Assembly: GCA_023014335.1 (NCBI GenBank)
Contig: JAECYW010000005.1
Location: forward strand, 2,418,001 to 2,482,000
Direction: 5' to 3'
Origin: Galerina marginata
Lineage: Eukaryota > Basidiomycota > Agaricomycetes > Agaricales > Galerinaceae
Length of the DNA: 64,000 nucleotides
Both the position numbers and the translations under genes were made by a program. Below, one piece after another: positions 38,450 through 48,606 of the stretch. Numbering within the stretch: the stretch's first letter is position 1; every line of letters begins with the position of its first letter. The notes under the pieces were generated by a model. The model was not told the DNA's origin. It did no database searches and was given only the letters and a program-made list of their open reading frames with translations.

Positions 38450-38721
38450 TGAAGGAGTCTTCCGATATCGAAAATCCTCACAAATGTAAAATGAATACGC
38501 AAGGTTAACCTGTGAATGGGAAATCAATACCTTGTGGCTTTTGGTATAAGACCGCAGGCACAACCCTGACAGAAGACGAGGACGAAAACATCAGATCTCA
38601 TGAGGTGGCGTCTTGCATTAAGAGGCCGATCTTGGCACATTACCCCAAGCAGGATCGTCTTTGCAATTGGAAGATTTCATGAGGACGTCGGGGAATTATA
38701 TTGGCCACATCACGCCCAGGT

Positions 38722-39405
38722 CTAGATATTTTTCGGTTCTTCATCATCGGCGAAAGGTGTTTCCTCAACATCAACCACAACTCTAGCTTCCCCAGCCGCT
38801 TTGGTGCGCTCCGCCCACCAATCCTTCGTCACGACGAATCTCCAGTCATTCTTGTCTTCTCTCCACTGCCCTAGAATTCCCAGCTTCTTTTCCAGCAGGT
38901 TTTTCATCGGCAGATTTTCCTTCCCAGTCCCAAAATAAATCGATTCCAGTCCGAGGTGGTCGAACCCGTAGGCGAAATTCATGTCGAGTGCTTCTACAGC
39001 GTAACCCTTTCCGCGGGTTGTGGGTCCGCTGTTGAGCATGATGCCACATTCCCCAGTTTTCTTAGTGAAGTCGATCGGACCGATGCCAGTATCGCCAATA
39101 GTTGCATCATTTGAGTAATCGTCCCCAGCATCTTTGATGCTGCTGTTTTCAGGCAGCAATACGATGACAAGGAAGAAGCCACCAATGCCCGAGTCTGCGC
39201 GCCACTCTTTCACCTGTTTTGTGTTAGATTCTACCGTGATTGGGGATTTTGGATTGTGGAGGTGTGGAAGATACAGCGTGCATAACGGGTCATTGCCTCG
39301 GGCGGTTAATGAAGCTACGTCGCTGAGTTTTGGCGAACGTAAGAGGATGCGGGCGCTTGGAGAACGAGATTTGACTGTAATCAACTGGGCTTTTTTCGTA
39401 GACAT
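38722..39405 (-). CDS. GNAT-family N-acetyltransferase
   Basis: Intronless, 227 aa, starting MSTKKAQLITVKSRSPSARI. It has the RimJ/RimL-like GNAT layout. LLRSPKLSDVASLTA lies near the N-terminus, and CGIMLNSGPTTRGKGYAVEA carries the acetyl-CoA-binding R/Q-x-x-G-x-G/A type loop (TRGKGYA). DHLGLESIYFGTGKENLPM and LLEKKLGILGQWRED follow, as in enzymes that acetylate protein N-termini or small amines. The substrate is not evident. An upstream TTG frame start is not used. It converges with homoserine dehydrogenase. Confidence 0.82.
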   Translation of the reverse strand: MSTKKAQLITVKSRSPSARILLRSPKLSDVASLTARGNDPLCTLYLPHLHNPKSPITVESNTKQVKEWRADSGIGGFFLVIVLLPENSSIKDAGDDYSNDATIGDTGIGPIDFTKKTGECGIMLNSGPTTRGKGYAVEALDMNFAYGFDHLGLESIYFGTGKENLPMKNLLEKKLGILGQWREDKNDWRFVVTKDWWAERTKAAGEARVVVDVEETPFADDEEPKNI

Positions 39406-39917
39406 GATGGGTGAATACAGTGTCAAAGTCTCTACAGAACCTTATAAAGCTACAAAAACTGTTCCGAAATAGCCATGACTCCTTCGCATGAAGTTATTTG
39501 GCACCGGCTCCGGGATTCGACTCGTATGGACCATGGTCCGTTGACCATGGATTTGATCGTGGGTTGGTATGAATACGAGTTCGAGATAGGCTCTCAGATT
39601 CCAGGCCTCAGGTCACATCGTGTTGATGTCTTCCGATAAGTATGGAAAAGGACGAGCAGGGAAAGCTGTAGGGAAAATTAAAGAAAACCATCCAGATCTT
39701 ATCTCTGGGTTTCGGAGCTTGTGCTCGTAGCCTGAAGCCGACACCCCAAAGCCGGCGGTTCGACGAACTGGCTTGAGGGAAAGACGCGCGTATACCAGAC
39801 ATGTGGATGCGGGCCTATACACAAAGGCACAAAATGTCCCATGTATTCCAGCTCCCATAGAAAAGAGGAAACTACTTGCTACAACAATAAAGGCCACGAA
39901 AATAAGACTGCTACAAA
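39406..39917. other. Intergenic region
   Basis: The 512 nt between two minus-strand genes show no recognised coding or RNA feature. Confidence 0.4.
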
Positions 39918-41261
39918 TTAGTAATCAACTAATGTAGGAAAAACTCCTGCAAGAGCGCGTTTGGCCTTGCAAAGCTGCTCGCAGCGTTTTTTCGGCGTCT
40001 CGCTTACTTTGGGCGCAGACTCGTGCGCTTTCGCCGCTGCTTCGGCAGATTTGGCGACTGCTGCAAAGGGGATCTTGGGGATGGCTACTCCAGGTGGCCC
40101 AACTGAGATGCCGAGGTCTTGAACAACACCGCTCTCGATGTCGTAGACGAATCCGTGAACGAAAACTTCCGTAGGCGCTCCGCCTTCAGCGCGCCTCTCA
40201 GTAATTGTTGCGTTCACAGGCGGGATGGCGTTTACTGCTGGGGTGGCGTTGGCTTTTGGGAGGAGGGCGAAGTGCTAAGTGAACGCGAAGGTTTTAATGA
40301 GTATAAGCAGAGTATGTATATGTTGTATGACCTACGTTGCTGATAACAGAGTCTGCTACGATGCGACGGACGCCAGCTTTCACGTTCTCCTCAACAAGGG
40401 CACGGAACCCAGCTAGGCAGAGTGTGAACAGGCATATGGTAGCTTTCAATAAAGGAACTTACGCTCTTTAACGTCAGGTTCTTCTACCAGTGCGACACCC
40501 TCATTCTTAGTCCTCAGCTCAACAATTTCAGGCCTATCAGCGACCCGAATTTGTGAGCGCCAATATAACAATTTGGAAAGCATCGCATATACAACTTACC
40601 TAGTGGAGGTGCGGAATATCTCGCGAATGGGTTCAATCCAGTTTTGCACAGCACCGTTGGCGGCATCAACTTGGTTGGCAGGAGGGGAGGCAATGGCGGC
40701 AGCGACACCACCGCAGCCGTAGTGGCCCATGACAATAACGTGGTTCACGCCAAGTTCAGCCACAGCGTAGGAGAGGACAGATTGGCTGTGATAAACGCGT
40801 TAAGTGTGCGTCTGTGATTGCTGGATGCAATATGACTCACGCATTTGCATCACTGCTCTGAAATTGGTTGGCGATGTTACGCTGAGTGAACAGCGTTCCG
40901 GGTTTGGCGTTGAAAACGGTACCCTCGCTGACACGGCTGTCGGAGCATCCCAAAAACATGAAGGGAGGTGCTGCAATATTTATAGTCAGTCAACAATTAT
41001 AAATCTAACAAAATGCCCAAGAAACACACCTTGGCCGTCATCGGTCAGCTTCTTGAGGAGCTCAGGGTCACTTTTGCCGATACCGTCACGGAAGGCCTGA
41101 TTTCCGGTGGAAAGAATATCGAGCCCGGTAGCTGCCGTTTCGCGGACAACTTTAGCAGAGTAGTCGCGTCCAATGATCTTGAGCTCGCTGCGTTGGTGCA
41201 CAGGGTGGGCGAATACGGCGGAGACCGAGGCGAGGACAAACACGAGGCTAGAAGTGCGCAT
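39918..41261 (-). CDS. Beta-carbonic anhydrase with signal peptide
   Basis: Hydrates CO2 to bicarbonate. Zinc ligands are visible in the blocks FLGCSDSRVSEG (Cys, Asp, Arg) and IVMGHYGCGGVAAAI (His, Cys), which define the beta class. The N-terminus MRTSSLVFVLASVSAVFAHP is a clear signal peptide, so the product is probably secreted or vacuolar. About 60 residues follow before the catalytic core. The C-terminal region has GFVYDIESGVVQDLGISVGP and a 60-residue Ala/Lys-rich tail with two cysteines (RCEQLCKAKR), longer than most beta enzymes. About five introns are present. Confidence 0.9.
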
Positions 41262-42710
41262 GGTAAAAGCAAGGTAAATTAACGCGAAGGGAATGGTTTT
41301 TTGTTGTAAAAGAAAGTTTTTCCAGAGGGAGGTGAAATCTAAAGGACGGCTTGCGTATAAAAGAAAGAAAAAAAGGCGATGCTAGCGCCTGAAGATATGA
41401 CGAGGAATGAAAATGAAAACCTCGAGGGAATCAACCCGCAGCCGAAAAAAAAATAGAAGGAAAGGAGGAGATGGATGTTTTGCCCGTCAAGGGCACGCCT
41501 TTATACGGATCCTCGACGATGTGTGTCTCCATTGGCCATCGTAACCAGTTCTCAAAGATAGGATTGTGACTTGGCTGATTTTGTGTGGTTAAGCTGCTTG
41601 GCAATGGCCATGTTCGAGCCTAGGCTGCTCGGCACTCTTGGCAGTGACACTACTCTTTTTCGGTTCCAAAGGAAGATGAAAGACACGCGTCTGGCGCTCA
41701 AGGCCTTGTTGCGGAGGTTTGAGGATTAACAACAGACAATCAATCCAAAACGGAATTTGAAGCAAGCATCCGTTTTGAGGGAAGGCCACTTTAAGCAGGA
41801 CAAACGCTACAATTGTCATGGCTCATGGGATAGATATGCCCAAGAAAAATGATTGCAATCAGGGAAGTTCGCCTTTGGAAAGCCGCATTGACCTGGAGAC
41901 GAAAATGAGGGCGATTAAGTCTGGGGGATGTCGGCTGATAATGACTGTTGTACATATACCGTGCTGATATTCCAATATATTCTTCATTGAACTTCATTGC
42001 CTTGGCCGGTTTCGGTCCCTTAGATAAATTCTTTAGGACGTTAAAAGCAGCTTGAGGTCGTTAAGCAACGTTGAGTAGAGTGTCAAACTCCCAATGACGA
42101 CGAGAACGTAAAATGGAAAGAACAATTATCCTGGACAACATTTTGTGAGGACCTCCGTAAAGAAAAAGCATTCTTGAGTCATGGCGATTTCGAGCTCAAA
42201 GACCTTATCTCATGGGCATTGATATGGTCCAGCAAGCGTCGCTTTCCCTCGCTTCCTCGAAAAAGAAAAAGAAAGCGCGTAACGGGGTGGGGCTTGGCTG
42301 CGCATTCGTCCTGCCGTAAGCCTGGCCCAATTGGTTTCAGCTCTGCCTCTATGTGGGCAACCCTAAGCACGTAAGTAGCTGTGATGCCAATGCTAAATCC
42401 CAAGCGAGACTCGGATGACAATACCCAGAGAAAGCCGCTATCTCGGTAACCCAAGCTTGACCAAGAGCCCAAGACATCCGGTGGACAGAACGTAAAAGTG
42501 GTGGGCGTCAATACGACGAAAGCAAAAGGTGTACTCGGTCCTCAGAGGAGATGAGAATAATTGCAGTTGAAAGTTGCAGAACGGACTGATGTATGTCGCT
42601 GCTTGTACTTGTGTACCCAGATGCAAGTGAGATTTCAAATTTTGAACCTCGACGTCCACTTGTGTTTCTTCAACGACCAAAACGGCCTCAAGATCATCCA
42701 TCTCGTCGAT
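41262..42710. other. Divergent intergenic region
   Basis: About 1.4 kb lie between the carbonic anhydrase and methyltransferase starts. A TATAAA on the minus strand (41500-41505) lies 239 nt upstream of the carbonic anhydrase start and may serve it. No gene is supported. Confidence 0.4.
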
Positions 42711-43816
42711 ATGTCCCTCACCGAACAAGATGCGGAAGACATTCTCAGTGAATCACTGGAATTTCTGGAAGGCAAGCCAGTGATCGACGATAGCATCGTC
42801 CGATATGGACCTCTGGTGTTAACGCTCGCACCGAAGGTATGTTTTACTATAATAAATAAATCCTAAGTCTGTTTTGATCCATACTCGCTTGTCGTTTATC
42901 GATTTTAGGAAGGCAAAGTGCGCTCAGCAGTACCCATTATTGATGCCAAATCCTCAAGCGTAAACCCAAGGCGAACACACTCCTGGCAGATCATCTATTT
43001 TCACCAGCTCTATTTCTGGCTGAACGCATCGAAAGAGGACTGCTTGACGTAGCTGGAAAAACTGGTCTGTCCTGTTTCCTGCTTTCCTGCTTCGATTGTG
43101 TTTCGCGGCTCTTATCTTTGATCCCCAGTTATTGAACTTGGAGCTGGAAGTGCTTTACCATCTCTCTTGTTAAGCACACGACCGAACCCACCTTCGCTGG
43201 TTGTTGTAACAGATTACCCCGATGATGGAATCTTGGGAAACCTGAGGAAGAATGTGGATAGGAACAGTGCTTTGGTCACAATGGGCTGTACCGTGAAACT
43301 GGAAGGCTATGATTGGGGTACAGATCCGTCCAAACTATTGTAAGTTGTTTTATTCTTGCATTCAACCGAGAAGCTGAAGGATCTTATTAGGGCAATATTG
43401 AACCGATCAGAGCCCACTCGGAAGGGATATGACGTTGTGATCTTATCAGACTTGCTGCACTTCTTTACCTCTCATGATATGCTGGTATCTTCCATTAGCA
43501 TGCTTCTAGCAAGAACAGAGGCAGCTAGAGCGTATGTTGGGGTTGGTCATACTTTCGTTGTCTAGTGGAGTGTCCTCTAACTAACCGTTTTGCATTCTAT
43601 ATTCAGGCTGGGAATTACACACATACCCATGTTTGCGACAACTTTTTTGAGAAAGGAAGGGCTGCGGGCTTACATTTTGACGAGATCAGCGACGAAGGCG
43701 ATGGTAAAAAATGGTTGGGTACCCTCCCAATAAGTAATCTGGACAACGATGCTTTGGGGTTACGCAAGAATAATTGTCGGTATTGGGTTGCGCGTTGGTC
43801 CCGTGAACTTTCGTGA
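42711..43816 (+). CDS. EFM7: EFM7/NNT1-like SAM-dependent methyltransferase
   Basis: A class I methyltransferase of the METTL21/NNT1 family. In yeast the orthologue methylates the N-terminus and adjacent lysine of elongation factor 1A. Start MSLTEQDAEDILSESLEFL. After two introns the spliced frame reads EGK/ANTLLADHLFSPALFLAER, a conserved entry segment. SAM motif I is KTVIELGAGSALPSLLL, motif II contains VVTDYPDDGILGNLRKN, and the post-motif block is YDVVILSDLLHF. The last exon gives GNYTHTHVCDNFFEKGRAAG and ends WVARWSRELS. Introns interrupt DPSKLL/AILNRSE and RAY/AGNYTH. The length of about 285 aa is normal. Orthology is inferred from the motifs and could instead be a related family member. 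Confidence 0.8.
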
Positions 43817-43930
43817 CGACCCACATCTTTCCTGCCAATGCAGGCTATGCAAAATAAATTCTTGTAGACATTGTAATTAATCTGTGGGGACTACATTTTT
43901 TCCATCTGTCGTAGATTATCATTCCACACA

Positions 43931-43940
43931 CGACGCGTCG
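43931..43940. promoter_or_regulatory. MluI cell-cycle box palindrome upstream of EXO1
   Basis: CGACGCGTCG contains ACGCGT (MCB core) 183 nt upstream of the EXO1 ATG. The core is the binding site of MBF-type G1/S regulators in ascomycete yeasts; its use here is inference. Confidence 0.5.
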
Positions 43941-43969
43941 TGCCGTTACCCGACCCGTGATTGTGACCG

Positions 43970-43975
43970 ACGCGT
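43970..43975. promoter_or_regulatory. Second MCB core upstream of EXO1
   Basis: ACGCGT lies 37 nt downstream of the first element and 146 nt upstream of the EXO1 ATG. Paired MCB cores are typical of S-phase genes in yeasts. Confidence 0.45.
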
Positions 43976-44120
43976 TTGTTCATCAATGTTTCTATTTGCA
44001 GGGTCCCATCTGACACGAACTACTGCCGCCAACTTCGGTCCCTCTTTCAAGTTCCGCACACTACTTTTCATGCCACTTTCAGCTCGCTGTCGAGCCCACC
44101 ACCTCTCCCATCCATAGAGA

Positions 44121-47100
44121 ATGGGAATTTCAGGGCTTCTACCAGCTCTAAAGTCGATACAGGTCACCAGACATCTCTCGGAGTATTCAGGGAAGACCAT
44201 CGCTGTCGACGCGTACGTTTGGCTGCACAAGGGGGTATATTCATGTGCCACAGATCTAGCTACAGGGAAAAATACACACAAGTAAGTACTGTCATCTTTT
44301 TATTTTTTGGGAGGGGGGGAATCTATGTCGATGTCTTTCGTTCCAGCAATGTAATGAGCTAACGATTTATCTGTTGGCAGGTATGTAGACTACGCAATGC
44401 ACCGTGTGCGTCTCCTCCGACATCATAAAATCGAGCCCTATATCGTATTCGACGGGGGACCTCTACCGGCTAAGAAGGGAACCGAAAGCGAACGGAAACA
44501 GAAACGAGAGGAAAACCTGGCGCGAGGCAAGGCCCTCATAGCGCAGGGCAAACACTCGCAGGCCCGAGATTGCTTCATCAAGTGTGTTGATGTTACTCCG
44601 CAGATGGCATTCCAGCTTATCAAGGTGTGTTCAATAATTCTTCGTGGTCATAATGGCTTTCCTAACTTGTGATCTTTTGTGCCAAAGGCTCTGCGAGCCG
44701 AGTCAGTGTCATACGTCGTCGCTCCTTATGAGGCAGATGCCCAGCTAGCCTATCTTGAGCGGACAGGCGTAGTAGACGCCATTCTAACCGAAGACTCTGA
44801 CCTCCTCGTATTCGGGTGCCAAAATGTCCTTTTCAAACTTGACTCGGTAGCGAACACAGTCGTCTCTATCTCACGAAAAGACTTTGGCTCCGTAGCCGCC
44901 TCTTCCTCTGATACCAACGGCATTTCCCTCATAGGTTGGTCCGACGTTCAATTCCGCTCGATGGCTATCTTGAGTGGCTGCGATTACCTGCCAAGTATAC
45001 CTGGCATAGGGTTGAAGACAGCCTGCACTCTTTTGAAGAAATGGAGAACGGCAGAGCAGGTTATAAGGACTCTTGCCATCGAAGGGAAGAAGTCCGTTCC
45101 TTCTGGCTATTTGAAACAGTTTAAACTCGCCGAGAAATGCTTCCTGCACCAGCGGGTTTACTGCCCAAAAGCGGAGAAGCTGGTTCATTTGTCGGTCGTC
45201 GACTCCGACTGGATTCAGGAATTTGATACATATGTCGGAAGGTACACTGCGGCTTCATCAAACCGACCGAGAGTATTCTGACAAATTATGACAGTGATAT
45301 GGACCCTACCCTGGCAAAGAACATCGCTCTCGGGGATTATGACCCAGTCACCCACTTGCCAATGAAGGACATTAATCCCAGTTACTTGCCTCGGACACTC
45401 AAGCTTCGTCAACCCGCCATCAACAGCCCAAGTAAAATATCGAAAGGAAAAGGGAAATTGCGCCAAAGTCTCCCATCTCCAACAAAACCGGCAGCGGGCA
45501 TCCTCAGTTTCTTTGGTGAGTTTCCATCCTTTCAAACTTACGAGTAGAGTATAAGATGCTGAGAATCCCTTGAACAATAGGTCCAAACCCGATTATCCCT
45601 CCTCGAACGAGACAGAAGCCGATACCTATGGTGGCCAGGCAAGTTTCTGGCCTTACAGGAAAGGCCAGCGGAAAACGCACGCTCGCAGAAGTCATGGATC
45701 AAGATATGGAGCGCAAGAAGAAGCACCGAAAAAGCAATTCTCCAGCGAAACCAACCTCGTCCAAGTTCTTCCACGCCCATCCCGAAGTCCGAGCAAGTAG
45801 CGTTCAGCGCCGACACAGCGACGGTGTCATTCCCATTGCCGGCCCGTCTCGTCTGCGCACACAGAGCGCGGACAAGGAAAATGTGTGCCTCCTGGTCGAC
45901 GATAACGACGAAGAGATGGTGGAAACGTCTGAGCCTGAGCTCGACGGTTCAGACCTTTCTCAGAAAGCCCAGTTCGGCAAGGACAAGGACGTCGATGCTC
46001 AGCTGGAGACGGACTTAAACTTCGATGATTTCCCTGACGTCGTCGAACAGGAGGACGGGTACATCTCGCCGTCTCCATCTCGGTCGAAGGACGGTCAAGA
46101 CTTGTCCTCGCCGCCTGGACGTCGACCCTGGAAGGGCGACGCTAACCGAGAGATGGCTCCAACAGGGATGATTCCCAGTGACGATGAAGATGACGATGCA
46201 GATTTTGGCGCGGATGCCATTTCGAGCCCAATCTCTGTGAAGAAACCTCAGCCCCATCGTCGACAACGTGCTTACCAAACTCCGATGCGGTGGCTCGGAA
46301 GCCAAGATGCTGACGGCGGCACGATTCTTGTGCAGCCTACGCCGACTCCTAAGAAAGGCCAGGGTTTATATCCGGACCTCGATGATGTCCCTTCACCTAC
46401 TTTGTACCGTGGGCCAGACCTCAGGAACCTGTTAGGCGACAACGACCCTACCGAACTCGACTACCAAGACGAGGAAGTGGAGGCCAAACGTCCGGGTGTT
46501 AGTGGAACAACCTCAGACTCAACTTCACCCCCAAGTCCGTCGCCGGAAACACCAGACCTGGGCGAGCAACCGGTTGTTGATGTCATCGATGTCGACGAAT
46601 TTAATTTTAACCTAGACGAAGAAGAGACACGACAAGCTCAGAAAATCACTGCAAACGCTAAGGCTGTGATGAATGGCTGGCGGGAAAAATGGGCCATGCC
46701 ATCTAAGAAGCCTGTTCCCGTTCGTGGCTCTGGGTCCTTTCCGCCTCTCAACAGCCCGCCTCGACATTTTATCCGTCCTCTTACGCCGAAGAAAGCGAAG
46801 GCGTTCACATCTGGATCGCGACCTGCTCATGCGTTTAATCTGAAGCGCTCCAACGCGAACGTTACCCCTGCTGGTCGGTATTCTGTGGTGTCTTATAACT
46901 CTCCTCGTTCAGCGCCATCCAAGCTTCCGGCCACGAGCACAATACTGAATGGTGTCAGGGTCAAGAGCGCAGGCAAACTTAAGCGGAACTTGTTCGCAGA
47001 GGAAACGACGGCGATAGCAGCTGGCACTCCCCTGCAGGTGCGGGGGGCGAGAGAGATTGTTGACCTCACAACACACGACGTCGATGACGTCGATGATACA

Positions 47101-47196
47101 GATGCTCCTAGGCGTCTAAACTCTGCTATGACACCCCGACAAATGGAACAAGAGATATTGCCCTCCTCCCAAATGAGGTTATCCCACTTCCGGTGA
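44121..47196 (+). CDS. EXO1: Exonuclease 1 (Rad2/XPG family)
   Basis: A 5'-3' exonuclease and flap nuclease in mismatch repair, end resection and recombination. The N-terminal nuclease domain begins MGISGLLPALKSIQ and carries the acidic active-site residues: AVDAYVWLHKG, IVFDGGPLPAKKGTE, PYEADAQLAYL, ILTEDSDLLVFGC. The helix-hairpin-helix is SGCDYLPSIPGIGLKTA. After about 320 residues comes a long acidic, disordered C-terminal half (last exon 45628-47196 and before). It contains a candidate MLH1-binding box (SSKFFH, about residue 455) and ends with a PCNA-box-like QMRLSHF. Total about 930 aa with five short introns. MCB elements precede it. The start ATG is in context AGAGAATGGG and the glycine after Met matches the family. 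Confidence 0.94.
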
Positions 47197-47522
47197 GAAA
47201 TACCGTCGCTTTACTTGATTTGTTAGGTTGTTGATTTCCGTATCTCGTTATTGTCCAGTCATTCCTGATGTATCGGTGTTTTGCTTATAATCTTCTGTCC
47301 TGGAGGGTAGTTTTATTGGAGACATTTTCTTTAGTTATTGCTATCGACGCTATCATTATTGTATATAGGAATTCAGTATTGTAACTGAGTAATCAATTTA
47401 ACCGTTCTTTAAGACGGACATCAGGGAGAGGGCGAATTGCGAGCGACTCGGGCACTATGTATGGCTCGAATTTGGGATAGTATCCCAATCATAGGTATTG
47501 TGTGACGGTCAACGCTGGGAAT
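47197..47522. other. Convergent 3' intergenic region
   Basis: T-rich spacer between the EXO1 and PIG-P stop codons. No gene is seen. Confidence 0.45.
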
Positions 47523-48169
47523 TCAAATTCCAGCTGGTTTGCGGCGCCGGTGAGACTCAGCCTGCAACCGCTGGAAACTTTCATGGTACAGCACGCTGTT
47601 GACCATTCCAATTGGAATATCATAAAGTTCTGGAATTGCATCGGGTTTAGCACTCGCAAAATACGGGTTATAACTGCCATCTTTTGCAGGCAACGCAATG
47701 CGAGAATCTGTCAAAGTAGGATCAACAATAGCGGGCTGCATCTAGGAAACTCTCGACATACCTGTAACCGAACACATCTCATCAAATGCTGGTGTGTCTC
47801 GGAGTGCGAGGGCAAAATAGGTTGTATATGTCAAAAGCACAACGATAACGCTCCAGGCGGGTATCAGCAATGCCCATTCACTTTGGAGTAGGAAAGAATA
47901 ACTTCAGCTTTTCGTTGGCCAGAACGCGATGAAAATACAACAGACCGGTTGGGATACCACGTCACTCCACACCAAACAATCCACTCATCCGGTAGCACTG
48001 CCCATAGGAAGTAGAGCACGAATAAGATATAGGTCGAGGTCCATGCAACGAAGCCATAGAATTCTGGTGCGCGACTTCGACGGTCCTCCGGTTCTGGGGG
48101 CCACCGATAGGGTGCTGTTGGCGACCTGGGAGAGGTATCTAAGAGGACTTCAGAAGGAGACTCTGCCAT
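47523..48169 (-). CDS. GPI19: PIG-P/Gpi19, GPI-GlcNAc transferase subunit
   Basis: A subunit of the ER complex that adds GlcNAc to phosphatidylinositol, the first step of GPI-anchor synthesis. Three exons. Exon 1 starts MAESPSEVLLDTSP and carries the PIG-P signature EFYGFVAWTSTYILFVLYFL (first membrane helix), then WAVLPDEW and GVTWYPNR. Exon 2 starts EWALLIPAWSVIVVLL (second helix) and runs to LRDTPAFDEMC. Exon 3 gives DSRIALPAKDGSYNPYF, then PELYDIPIGMVNSVLY. The length of about 170 aa and the two-helix topology fit the family. The upstream in-frame ATG at 48310 is not preferred. Confidence 0.93.
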
Positions 48170-48606
48170 AAAGTCATCTTCAGAATGGTTGGGCTGTCTG
48201 ATGTGTCGTGGGCGTACGAAGGAAGGATTTGTTTGGTGGTTGTTGACACACAACGGATTGGCAGCGTAAAGTGTAGTTTGATTGTACAGCAAATTGCAAA
48301 AACAAAACATAAATAAAGTGGGAATATATGGTACTCAAATGGTACTAGTAAGGTGTATAACTAGCTGAAAATACTGTAAGTTACTCCGATCCAGTCCTCT
48401 CCCGTCATAGAAAACAAGAGATCATACTACCTGAAAGCAAAAGAGGTGTCCCGGCATAAGGAGCAACCGCAGTCCCAGCTGGAGTCTACGCAAACTGGGT
48501 TTCGGGACCGTGTTCAAACCACCATATACGAGCCGAAGAGTGGTGCACGTAGGCCTTGGAAGTACGCAGAGCTGGCGAAAATAATAAAACGTGAATATGG
48601 CATTAT
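48170..48606. other. Intergenic region
   Basis: It holds the PIG-P promoter and the 3' end of the zinc-finger gene. Nothing else is recognised. Confidence 0.4.

Noticed and set aside
48170..48310. In-frame upstream ATG for PIG-P
   Set aside because: It would add 47 residues unlike the family's N-terminus; the MAESPSEV start is more consistent with normal length.
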